Source: an uncultured Bacteroidota bacterium
Lineage (GTDB): Bacteria > Bacteroidota > Bacteroidia > Chitinophagales > Chitinophagaceae
Direction: 5' to 3'
Length of the DNA: 64,000 nt
Assembly: GCA_903835005.1 (NCBI GenBank)
Contig: CAILLK010000042.1
Coordinates: forward strand, 1-64,000
Both the position numbers and the translations under genes were made by a program. Positions within the stretch are counted from its first letter, which is position 1, and every line of letters starts with the position of its first letter. Shown here piece by piece: positions 1 to 9,333 of this stretch. A model generated the notes under the pieces. The model searched no databases, was not told the origin of the DNA, and saw only the letters and a list, made by a program, of their open reading frames with translations.

Positions 1-1
1 C

Positions 2-364
2 CGACCCTTCTATCTCTACATAGACGAGTGCCATTCCTTCGTTACCTTAGCCTTTGCCAATATCCTCGCAGAAGCACGTAAATATGGTCTATCGCTGTTC
101 TTAGCCCACCAGTATACTGAGCAGATGGATGAACGGGTACGATCTGCCATATTCGGGAATGTGGGCACTATTATCGCATTTAGGGTTGGAGCAACCGATG
201 CAGAGCACCTGGCTAAGGAGTTCTATCCGGTGTTTACGGAGAATGATTTCGTACAATTGCCGCGATATACCATGTACTTAAAGCTGATGATTGAAGGAAC
301 ATCTTCGCAGCCTTTTAGTGCTAATTCTAGCAAATTTCAATTAATTCGCTCCAAGGTAGACTAA
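2..364 (+). CDS. VirD4/HerA-like ATPase, C-terminal end (partial)
   Basis: The reading frame is open from base 2 of the window, so this is the 3' end of a longer gene; the ORF-track start at 125 is only an internal methionine. The visible 120 residues hold a Walker B-like strand (FYLYIDECHSF) followed by EARKYGLSLFLAHQY, the sensor-like strand typical of the type IV coupling protein / HerA ATPase superfamily. The larger gene at 13195 has the matching blocks FFLYVDEFQNF and ARKYHLGLILAHQD, so the two are paralogues. This copy ends soon after the ATPase core and lacks the long C-terminal extension of the second one. Such ATPases pump DNA or couple it to a transfer channel. The exact substrate cannot be told from a fragment. 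Confidence 0.8.
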   Translation, partial: RPFYLYIDECHSFVTLAFANILAEARKYGLSLFLAHQYTEQMDERVRSAIFGNVGTIIAFRVGATDAEHLAKEFYPVFTENDFVQLPRYTMYLKLMIEGTSSQPFSANSSKFQLIRSKVD

Positions 365-459
365 TAGATAAATAATTATTTATCAAGCAATACCAAAATG
401 TTTTAACTATCAGACAGACCTATTATTGAAAACATAAAAAAAACACTTATAATGATGAC

Positions 460-1233
460 ATGAAGAAATATGTGGTAGCCTTATCTCCTTTATTACTTTC
501 TTTTTTTATTTCCATTATATGTTTTAGTTCATTTGGACATGGTCCACAAGATTTGACTGATCTAACGTTTCCAGCCTACTTTTTTATTCTTTTAATTATC
601 CTGAGTGTTCTTTCCGTAGGTTTTTTCATCAACCAATACAAAAAAGCTAAAGTAGAAAATAACAAAAAAGCCGAATTGGTAATATTAGTAGTTGTTTTCG
701 TGCTGTCCTGCGTAACAGGATTTTGGTTAACAATCAATGTTATACCTCATTTTGCAGTTTCTTACTTTAGAAACCAATTAGATGTAAAGCTCCAAATCTT
801 TAACCAAGAACAAATGAATATTAAGTCTCAAACGGTCAATCAAATTCTTTCAAATTGTAAAACTAAATTCACTCAGCCCGTTGAGGTACTCAGTGTAGCC
901 GAAAATTTCCAAATGCGACTTTCTAGCGGATTGGTAACCTTATACATTCCAGAAATAACTGTTGGTGACTACGATTATGGTTCTTTGGATGCTGGTAGAG
1001 TTTCTTTTAAAAGCTTCGCTCAATCCAATCTTGTTGGGCAAAAAATTTCTATTATTTGTCCCAGCTATGAGGATTTGATGCAATTAGATAACCCAAGTCC
1101 AGACAGTCCGCAGGTATTGATTTATTTTAATAACAAGCTTTTAAATGCACCTCCATTTATACCGGACAATTTTTCATATGGTTTGAATCTTGCACAAGAA
1201 GTATCTAACAAATATCCTGCTGTACTTAAATAG
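460..1233 (+). CDS. Membrane protein of unknown function
   Basis: This 257-residue protein has three strongly hydrophobic segments in its first ~110 residues (around 5-25, 36-58 and 72-95), separated by a lysine-rich loop (QYKKAKVENNKKAE). They are followed by a ~150-residue soluble part with no motif I recognise. The last part could lie outside the cytoplasmic membrane. It sits alone, ~95 bases after the partial ATPase and ~280 before the giant secreted protein, on the same strand. The sequence is AT-rich like the rest of the accessory region. It is a real ORF by length and composition, but no function can be assigned. Confidence 0.65.
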   Translation: MKKYVVALSPLLLSFFISIICFSSFGHGPQDLTDLTFPAYFFILLIILSVLSVGFFINQYKKAKVENNKKAELVILVVVFVLSCVTGFWLTINVIPHFAVSYFRNQLDVKLQIFNQEQMNIKSQTVNQILSNCKTKFTQPVEVLSVAENFQMRLSSGLVTLYIPEITVGDYDYGSLDAGRVSFKSFAQSNLVGQKISIICPSYEDLMQLDNPSPDSPQVLIYFNNKLLNAPPFIPDNFSYGLNLAQEVSNKYPAVLK

Positions 1234-1513
1234 TTATTGAATTACCAGCAAATAATGTTTGGTTGTTTTTCTATCTCAAATAAATTGTTTACCAATTGCT
1301 GGATTTTAGTGCAACTCCATTAATAATCCAACAATAAAGTTTATATATTTCGTATTTTAGGAACCCAAAAATAGTTGCTCCAAAATAAATAAATTTTGAT
1401 TATTAGTAATAGAATAACAATTAGTGAAAGTAATTTAACAATTTTCTTTAAAACGTCTCCTAACTTTATAGAGATAATTTTATTCTCCAAATTATACTAT
1501 AAAATGATTTTTT

Positions 1514-4500
1514 GTGAAAAAGTTTTTATTCCTCAATATTGTACTCTCTACTTATTTCCTTTCTAATATTGTAAGTGCCCAATGCACTACTGGTTGCACT
1601 CATGTATGCTATCAGGGAGATGTTTCTTCACCTCTTTATGTAACTACAGGGAATACCTGGACATACAGTTTCAATCTTAAAAATGTGGGAACATCCTTAG
1701 TCTGTTCTTCACCCAATGTTACATGCACTGCAACCAATTATAGGGTTGCAATTTATTCTGTTACTAAAGATGGTTCAACAACATGGACATATCCATCATC
1801 GTGCCCTTATGTAACATTAGTATCCAATCCTCCATTTACTATTGCACCTTTGATAACATCCACTGTTAGTATAGGTCTACAATTTAGTGTACCTGGAACT
1901 TATTACATCCAATTCGACATATTGTATACTGACGGTACCAGAACCTGTGTCCCAACGGGTTGGATAAGAGTATATAATACCGTTAATGTAGTTCAATGGT
2001 CTGTTAGTCCACCCACCCAAAGTGTTATTGCAGCTGGTGGACCTTATAGTGCTACTGTTTACTCTACTCCAGGTGGATTAACTTATAATCTCTCGTTGCC
2101 TGATAGCTGGATTCATTTTGTTAGTTACCCGGGTGGAGGAGCATTTAATTATACTGTCGATAATAACACATCAACTTCTTCACGAACTGGGCATATTTAT
2201 GTTAACGATGTAAGTCACGGATTTAGCGATGCTACAACATTAACGATTACACAAAATGGCGCTCCTGCAACATATGTAACTTCTAGCTTTGGTGCATCAC
2301 CTGGCTGTCAGGGTCAGTATACCTATTTTTCCGATTATTCATACGGAAGTCCGGGTCCGATTTCTTGGTCATGGAATTTTGGTGATGGATATACATCAAC
2401 CTTAGAAAATCCAAGTCATATTTATTCTACATCCGGCAGCAAGTCAGTAAGTCTTACCGTTAACAACTCTACTGGCAACAACAGTACTTCAACTCAGGTA
2501 ATAACAATTCCAAATGCAATTGTTTCTGCTTCATTTACTCAGTCACTTGGCTATTCAGGAGCAAGCAGTTCATTTACCGACATATCATCTTATTCATGTG
2601 GTAGTTATGGTACATCATGGACATGGAGTTTTGGAGACGGGTCTCCCAATTCATTAATTCACAATCCTTCCCATGTTTATACAAGTTCTGGAACTTATCC
2701 AGTTTCCCTAACCGCTTGTAATAACCTGGGTAGCTGTAACACCTCGACACATAATGTAACTATTATTCCGCCACCGGTAACTTTTTCATATACCGTTACT
2801 ACAATTCCGGCTTGGCAACGAGCAGGCGATGATTTTACTATTAGCATTAATGCCACAACGAGTGATGGTTCAAATTGGCGACTCGTGGCGCATGATCCAA
2901 CTGGTGCCAACCCTGACCATTCTTCAAGTTTGATGTTAAGTGGTGTTTTGTTTAGTTTTCCACTTAATTTCAGATACCCAACCTCTAATGTTCAATATTA
3001 TTTACAAAACACAAGTTTAATAAATTCTCCAATTTTAGTAAATTCTTTATCAACTCCATACCAAACACAAATTATTGACAGCCAATGGGTGAATAAAAAT
3101 TATGTTTATAACAACTCTCCTGGCCAAACTTTAAACATCCCGCTAAAAAATATTCCGGGAGCAACCTCAGTTAGCTATAATTTTTCCAGAGTTAGCGGTA
3201 CTTCCTCAATGAGTGATATCATTCCATCTGGTACAATGTCTTTAGTTTCTGGTAGCAATCAATACCTCATTATACCATATGCAACTTTGCATAATTTAAA
3301 TCCAGGAGTATTTACTTGTAATGTAACATATTATGGAACTTCAACTTATACAGAAACGGATGTATTTGATCTAACAAAAATAGGGGAATTAAATTCTAGT
3401 TCAACTTCAAATAAAGTAGTAATATTTGTAGCAGGTATACTCAACACAAATGAATCTGATATACAAGCTCTTCAAACTGATCTAATAGGCACGGCAGAAA
3501 CTACATCTGTTGTAAAATTTTCCCTTGCCTCTTATCTAAGCCAAAATGGTTTTGACTGTTGGTATATTGGTCAAAGTAATACTAATTATATTGTTAATAA
3601 TTCATTTGACATAGGCATTGCGCTTGAAAAAATACATCAACTTAAGCCTTTGGCAACAGAAATTGATTTTGTATGTCATAGTAAAGGTGGTCTAGAGGTC
3701 CGAGCCTTATTGGCAGACCCTTCACTAACAAAATCTCTTTCAGGTACTAGTTCATTCAATTTTAATAATTTCCAAACTTTAAATAGCACTATCGTAAAAA
3801 AAGTTCTTTTTTTAGATGTTCCTCACCGTGGCGCATCTGCAGATCTTTTTGTGAAATTTTTAGTTAAGGCATCATCACTTTTTACACAAAGTTATACTTC
3901 ATTGTCAAACACACCAGGTGTTAAAGACCTTTTGGAACACAATAGAATAGTTGATATAATAAATACTAAAAACCTACCTATTTCAATCAAATATGCAAAT
4001 GTTACCGGGTATAGCAATTATAATGGCTTAAATGACGGGGCTGTAGATTTAACTGAAAGTACTTTAGGATTTGATCCAGCTTCAATGGCTCCACTTATTT
4101 CCTTATTTGGTGGGTCGAATAATATTTATCAATTGTATCAAAATGATACAAGGTTTTTCGAGCCAATATATTATCTATTTGATGACCTTCCCTTTACCGA
4201 AATATTGCACACTAATATTCACACTAACAATATATTAAGTAATCCTGGTGGTTATGGTTTCATCGAAGGGGGGTTCCACAATTATACTCCTTTAAATTGC
4301 AATGAGGGAACAAATAATTTGTATAAAATTTATGCATTTCTAAACACTAACATTGCTGATTTTCCTCCTTTTGCTTCTTGTAACACTCATTTCATAGAAA
4401 CAATACTTGGTACTATGATTTCATCAAAATTATCTGGTGCGAAGGTCTTCTATAAAGTTAATGGAGATTCATTATTTCATTTTATTGGTAAATCAGATGA

Positions 4501-7500
4501 ATCGGGAACAATTATTTTTAGAATGTTTGGGGGTATAATGATTGGGGATTCTATAAAGTTAGAGGCTTCTGGAAAGGAAACAGTTACATTTTCTGTTGAT
4601 TCGAACATCCTTGCCACAAATAAATTCAATATTACAATGCTGTCAACTTTGAGTTCATCCTTAGAAATAAAATATCCTGAGCTACAACTTATAAATCAAA
4701 ATTATGTTACCTCAAGTAACTCAATAGATATAAAGGCCACGGGACAGAATGTATTAAGTTGCGAAATTAATTATCCATTTAATCAGGATACTAACTTTGT
4801 CCCTTTATCTTTGGTAGATAGTATTTTCACTGCAAATTTAGATACTGGTTATAACCATATCATTGTGAAGTTTATTGGCTCCGTTAATATTGACACTCTG
4901 GATAAAGAAGTATATTTTTTCCCGAGCAATTTAATTAATCAAAATTTATATAAAATTTATCTATTATGCGACTCTTTATGTTTAGGAACAAATATTTATG
5001 TTAAATCTCATTTTGTTAAACAAATAAGCTCTATAGTAGATAGTATAACTGTTTCAACAGGAAGTAATACCCTTAAATTTTCAAAAAATGGGTATGTGGA
5101 CTCACTTCTTACAGTTGATTCATCAACCACAATATCTATTTCTTCACACATTTTCCCTAACTCGTATTCATCGCTTACAGATAGTAACATTTTTGATTTT
5201 ACTGCTGGTCATTCTACACAGTATTGGAAGACTATTACTATTAGAGATACTTCATTTCACTCAATCGTATCAGTCAAACAATATGATGATAATTTTACTG
5301 GATTAGGATTATTGTCTGTAAGTAGGAAATTAGAATTTAGACTTCTTAATCCTCCTTTCTGGGCAAATTATACTTTGGGTATTTCAATTGACCAGACATC
5401 TGTTTTTCCAAAGGATAGCATTTATTTATTAAAAAAATCAAGTGATACTTTATACACAAAAACAACTTTTGATACATCCGTAAACGCTCCTACCTATGAC
5501 TCAGAAGTAATGAAACTAATAATAAATAATTTCAACTTTAATAGAGGTACAACAACTTTACAATCCTTTGCTCTCATGCAAAAACAACCACCAATTGTTT
5601 TTGCACTTGATACAATAGTTATTTATGAAAATGATAGTATACTGCTTCCAATTACAGCTTTCTTTGGTAACCCAGATTCTATAAAACATGATATTTTATT
5701 TCAATTTATTGACAGTACACCTTCTGGTTTAATTTTAACTCACAGATCCGATAGTGTATATATTCATACCGTGCCCTGTTTTTCGGGCATAACATCATTT
5801 AGTCTTAATGGGACACATGATTGGCTTACAAAGAGAAATATTGTTTATGTGAAAGTTATTCCAACTCCGCATCCAGTTATTTCATCATCAGGTGATTCTA
5901 CTTTTTGTTCAGGTAATTCTGATACACTTTATGCTTTATCTGGTATAAGCTACCAGTGGTTAAATTTTGACACACCAATTTTAGGGGCTACTGATACTAA
6001 CTTTATTGTAACCACAACAGGAAATTATTCTGCCATTATTACCAGAGGCGTTTGTCCTGACACCTCGAACATTATAAGAATTATTGTTAAAGCATTACCT
6101 GTTTTATCTCCAATTGTAAGTCAGTCAAAATGTGATAGTAATTTGAGTGATTCTGTAAATTTTATTTCATCTCTTTCAGGCACAACATGTAATTGGACAA
6201 ATGATCATTCAAGCATAGGTATACCAGATTCAGGAACTGGGAATATTGCATCTTTTAATGTAATCAATGATGGTTATTCACCTGTAATTGCTACATTTTC
6301 TGTTACACCTTTGGCAGATGGGTGTGTCGGAGTCGTGCAAAGTTTTAATATAACTGTCAACCCAATACCGAATGTTTCAGTGCCTTCAAATCAAACCATA
6401 TGTGGTGGCAATTTATCATCTTCTATATCATTAACTGGCTCGGTCAGCGGAACGATATTTATTTGGACAAACAGTAATACTAGTATTGGATTAGTAGCAA
6501 GTGATTCAAATTTTATTCCGGAATTTACAGCAACCAATGGGTCATATATTCCCATTTCGTCCTTAATACGAATTATTCCTTCAGCTAATGGCTGTACTGG
6601 TTTAGCGGATAGTTTTAATATAGTAGTCAATCCTAAACCTGTTCTAAGTAGTCCGCTAAGTCTAACACCAATTTGTGATAGCTTGGAATTTTATTATAAT
6701 CCCATAGATTCTATATCCGGAACATCATTTAGTTGGACCAGATCAATCATACTTGGAATTAGTAATCCAGTTGCCAGCGGTATAAATTCGATTAATGAGA
6801 TCCTTATTAATTCTTCTCCCTATTCTATTCCTGTTGTCTACGAATATGTTTTGTCAGCTTCGGGATGCACTGATACGCAATATGTATCAGTTACCGTAAA
6901 TCCAAAACCGAGTCTAACGAGTACACATACTCCTTCAGCCATTTGTGATAGCACTGTATTTGATTATAATCCAACAAGCGTTACGCCAGGTACTGTTTTC
7001 AGATGGAGTCGAGCAGTAGTATCAGGTATAAGCAACCCAGACGCAGATAGCGTAGGTAATCCGCATGAAGTACTCATAAATACAACCCCAAATCCGGTGG
7101 TTGTAAATTATGTAGACACCTTGATTGCCAATGGATGTTTTAACGTTCAAACTATACGTGTTACAGTTAACCCAAAACCGTTGCTTACCAGCCCGCTCAC
7201 GTTGTCGGCAATCTGTGATAGCAATTTATTCATCTATGCACCAGAGAGCCTTACAACCGGTACAAATTATTATTGGAGTCGAAACCCAATTGCCGGAATA
7301 ACTAACCCTGCAGCAACTGGATTAGATAGCATTAATGAAAGACTGATAAATAGCACTCCAAACCAAGTAGTAGTAATCTATTTTGATTCACTAGTCGCAA
7401 ATGGATGCAGTAATGTTGAAAATGTAACTGTTACCGTAAATCCAAAACCGATTCTAACGAGTACGCTTACGCCATCAGCAATATGCGACAGTACAACTTT

Positions 7501-9310
7501 TAGCTATATCCCGGCATCTGCCACACCGGGAACAACTTTTACTTGGAGCCGTGCTGGATTCGTTGGAATCAGCAACCCTGGATCAGCAGGAATTGGTAAT
7601 CCTTTGGAAACGTTGATCAATCTTACACCAAATCCTATTGTTGTGATTTACGTTGATACATTAAGAGCATATGGATGTTCGAATACTCAGAATATTTCAG
7701 TTACCGTTAATCCAAAACCAACACTCAGCAGCCCTCTTACACTACCTGCTGTTTGTGATAGTAACCTGATTCATTACATCCCTACAAGCATAACTACAGG
7801 TACTACCTTTTCTTGGGTTAGATTGACAATATCCGGTATCAGTAATCCTTTGGCATCTGGAGTAGATAGTATTAACGAAGTACTATGGAACAGTACACCC
7901 AACCCAATTGTAGTAACCTATGCAGATTCGTTGAAAGCAAATGGCTGTGGCAATGTTCAAAATGTAACAGTAACAGTCAATCCCAAACCTCTTTTAACCA
8001 GTACCTTAATTCCACCTTCAATTTGCGACAGTGCATTTTTTAATTACACTCCTACAAGTGCTACAACTGGCACGGTATTTATCTGGAGTCGCGCATCGGA
8101 AACAGGCATCTTAAATCCTTCTGCTAATGGAATAAATTCCATTCATGAATCACTGATAAATTCGACAACGGACCAAATCACTGTTACTTATATAGATACA
8201 TTGAAAGCTAACAACTGTAAAAACTTTGAGAAGATTATTGTTACGGTAAATCCGACACCACATCTGACCAGTAAGGATACGGCTTCTATATGCAGTGGCA
8301 TGCAGTTCAATTATTCCCAAGCTTGTAGTATTCCCGGCACGACCTATACATGGCTGCGACAAGGGGTGTCAGGTATAAGCCCTGCAACCAGTATTGGTTC
8401 AGGTGATATTTCTGAAACCATGACCAATGCAACATTAAGTCCAATAAACGTAATTTATATAGACACATTGACCGCTTACGGATGTTCAAATTTTTATCCG
8501 ATAAAACTCATCGTTAATCCTGTTCCAGATGCACCGCACATCACTACAGAACCGCCATCCTCACTGTGTTTTAATACGCAATATCAGAATTTCGGGACTA
8601 ACATTCCCGCACAAGCTGGAGTGGCATACACATGGACAGCCTCGAACGCAACTATTTGGGCGCAAGGCTCAGGAAAACAATACTGCTTGATTAGTTTCTT
8701 TACTCCTGGCGCCACTGCAGTAATAACACTCTCTGCAAACGTGCCTGGATTCAACTGTTTTATCAAAGACACCTTTGCTGTAACAGCAGGACTGGACGGA
8801 TCAAATGTATCAGAAACCCCGAATGTCATTTATACATCACCTGAGTTCATATGTCTTTCAGCTTTGGAAGATAGCTATCAATGGGGGTATGATGATGCTC
8901 TTACACTTGATTCAAATATTTTGCCAGGTGAGATAAACCAGAACTACCGTAACCCCAATCCTGATTTTCTCAATAAATACTACTGGGTGATCACCACGCA
9001 TAACGGCTGTATGCAGAAATCGTATGAGAATGTACCTACCGGTATATCAGGCGTTAATCCTATAAATAATGCTATGGTGGAAATATTTCCAAATCCAACT
9101 GACAACATTGTGAATGTAAGTGTAAGTAATTCACTCACAGGAAATATTGAGATAATGGCATTTGACCAGTATGGCAAGAAACTGTTGTCAGTTGTTGCTA
9201 TTAATCACAAAGCAAAGATTGAACTAGGCAGATACGCATCGGGTAGTTATCTGATTGTTTGTTTTCAGGATGGGATAAAAATAGCTTCAAAGATTGTGAT
9301 CAAAAATTAA
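1514..9310 (+). CDS. Giant T9SS-exported PKD/lipase-like repeat protein
   Basis: A 2,598-residue surface or secreted protein starting at GTG (KKFLFLNIVLSTYFLSNIVSAQ is a signal peptide). In order: a cysteine-containing N-terminal domain; a BACON-like Ig domain (~160-250); two PKD domains with WNFGDG and WSFGDG (~255-420); an alpha/beta-hydrolase region (~630-930) with strand VIFVAGI, nucleophile elbow CHSKGG (Ser near 721), LDVPHRG and a candidate acid in NDGAVDL; a long beta-rich linker; PKD-like repeats, seven of them 90 residues each; and a T9SS type A sorting domain (IFPNPTDN to KIVIKN). The hydrolase resembles PGAP1/DUF676-like lipases, with Cys replacing the first Gly of GxSxG. It is probably exported through the Sec and T9SS routes and anchored at the cell surface. 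The next two genes also encode envelope proteins. Confidence 0.85.
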   Translation: MKKFLFLNIVLSTYFLSNIVSAQCTTGCTHVCYQGDVSSPLYVTTGNTWTYSFNLKNVGTSLVCSSPNVTCTATNYRVAIYSVTKDGSTTWTYPSSCPYVTLVSNPPFTIAPLITSTVSIGLQFSVPGTYYIQFDILYTDGTRTCVPTGWIRVYNTVNVVQWSVSPPTQSVIAAGGPYSATVYSTPGGLTYNLSLPDSWIHFVSYPGGGAFNYTVDNNTSTSSRTGHIYVNDVSHGFSDATTLTITQNGAPATYVTSSFGASPGCQGQYTYFSDYSYGSPGPISWSWNFGDGYTSTLENPSHIYSTSGSKSVSLTVNNSTGNNSTSTQVITIPNAIVSASFTQSLGYSGASSSFTDISSYSCGSYGTSWTWSFGDGSPNSLIHNPSHVYTSSGTYPVSLTACNNLGSCNTSTHNVTIIPPPVTFSYTVTTIPAWQRAGDDFTISINATTSDGSNWRLVAHDPTGANPDHSSSLMLSGVLFSFPLNFRYPTSNVQYYLQNTSLINSPILVNSLSTPYQTQIIDSQWVNKNYVYNNSPGQTLNIPLKNIPGATSVSYNFSRVSGTSSMSDIIPSGTMSLVSGSNQYLIIPYATLHNLNPGVFTCNVTYYGTSTYTETDVFDLTKIGELNSSSTSNKVVIFVAGILNTNESDIQALQTDLIGTAETTSVVKFSLASYLSQNGFDCWYIGQSNTNYIVNNSFDIGIALEKIHQLKPLATEIDFVCHSKGGLEVRALLADPSLTKSLSGTSSFNFNNFQTLNSTIVKKVLFLDVPHRGASADLFVKFLVKASSLFTQSYTSLSNTPGVKDLLEHNRIVDIINTKNLPISIKYANVTGYSNYNGLNDGAVDLTESTLGFDPASMAPLISLFGGSNNIYQLYQNDTRFFEPIYYLFDDLPFTEILHTNIHTNNILSNPGGYGFIEGGFHNYTPLNCNEGTNNLYKIYAFLNTNIADFPPFASCNTHFIETILGTMISSKLSGAKVFYKVNGDSLFHFIGKSDESGTIIFRMFGGIMIGDSIKLEASGKETVTFSVDSNILATNKFNITMLSTLSSSLEIKYPELQLINQNYVTSSNSIDIKATGQNVLSCEINYPFNQDTNFVPLSLVDSIFTANLDTGYNHIIVKFIGSVNIDTLDKEVYFFPSNLINQNLYKIYLLCDSLCLGTNIYVKSHFVKQISSIVDSITVSTGSNTLKFSKNGYVDSLLTVDSSTTISISSHIFPNSYSSLTDSNIFDFTAGHSTQYWKTITIRDTSFHSIVSVKQYDDNFTGLGLLSVSRKLEFRLLNPPFWANYTLGISIDQTSVFPKDSIYLLKKSSDTLYTKTTFDTSVNAPTYDSEVMKLIINNFNFNRGTTTLQSFALMQKQPPIVFALDTIVIYENDSILLPITAFFGNPDSIKHDILFQFIDSTPSGLILTHRSDSVYIHTVPCFSGITSFSLNGTHDWLTKRNIVYVKVIPTPHPVISSSGDSTFCSGNSDTLYALSGISYQWLNFDTPILGATDTNFIVTTTGNYSAIITRGVCPDTSNIIRIIVKALPVLSPIVSQSKCDSNLSDSVNFISSLSGTTCNWTNDHSSIGIPDSGTGNIASFNVINDGYSPVIATFSVTPLADGCVGVVQSFNITVNPIPNVSVPSNQTICGGNLSSSISLTGSVSGTIFIWTNSNTSIGLVASDSNFIPEFTATNGSYIPISSLIRIIPSANGCTGLADSFNIVVNPKPVLSSPLSLTPICDSLEFYYNPIDSISGTSFSWTRSIILGISNPVASGINSINEILINSSPYSIPVVYEYVLSASGCTDTQYVSVTVNPKPSLTSTHTPSAICDSTVFDYNPTSVTPGTVFRWSRAVVSGISNPDADSVGNPHEVLINTTPNPVVVNYVDTLIANGCFNVQTIRVTVNPKPLLTSPLTLSAICDSNLFIYAPESLTTGTNYYWSRNPIAGITNPAATGLDSINERLINSTPNQVVVIYFDSLVANGCSNVENVTVTVNPKPILTSTLTPSAICDSTTFSYIPASATPGTTFTWSRAGFVGISNPGSAGIGNPLETLINLTPNPIVVIYVDTLRAYGCSNTQNISVTVNPKPTLSSPLTLPAVCDSNLIHYIPTSITTGTTFSWVRLTISGISNPLASGVDSINEVLWNSTPNPIVVTYADSLKANGCGNVQNVTVTVNPKPLLTSTLIPPSICDSAFFNYTPTSATTGTVFIWSRASETGILNPSANGINSIHESLINSTTDQITVTYIDTLKANNCKNFEKIIVTVNPTPHLTSKDTASICSGMQFNYSQACSIPGTTYTWLRQGVSGISPATSIGSGDISETMTNATLSPINVIYIDTLTAYGCSNFYPIKLIVNPVPDAPHITTEPPSSLCFNTQYQNFGTNIPAQAGVAYTWTASNATIWAQGSGKQYCLISFFTPGATAVITLSANVPGFNCFIKDTFAVTAGLDGSNVSETPNVIYTSPEFICLSALEDSYQWGYDDALTLDSNILPGEINQNYRNPNPDFLNKYYWVITTHNGCMQKSYENVPTGISGVNPINNAMVEIFPNPTDNIVNVSVSNSLTGNIEIMAFDQYGKKLLSVVAINHKAKIELGRYASGSYLIVCFQDGIKIASKIVIKN
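6632..8518 (+). repeat. Seven 270-bp tandem repeats inside the giant gene
   Basis: Seven in-frame repeats of 270 bp (90 residues) run head to tail. Each begins with PKP-L-S-L...ICDS and contains a W-x-R centre, GISNP, a LINSTPNP-like strand and ANGC, ending in VTVNPKP. They are PKD-like/Ig-like beta-sandwich modules typical of Bacteroidota surface stalks. Alternate repeats look more alike (SPLTL type versus STLTP type), suggesting growth by two-unit duplication. The seventh (TPHLTSKDTASIC) is more divergent. Two more distant modules precede them. Confidence 0.85.
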
Positions 9311-9333
9311 GTTACTCAACAAAACCACTGAGA

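Noticed and set aside
6632-8518. Regular 270-bp repeats considered as a CRISPR or satellite array
   Set aside because: The repeats are in frame and encode conserved 90-residue domains, with no repeat-spacer pattern.
9259-9333. Upstream 25 codons of the OmpA-family ORF
   Set aside because: This part overlaps the sorting domain of the giant gene and precedes a proper signal peptide, so the start at 9334 is preferred.
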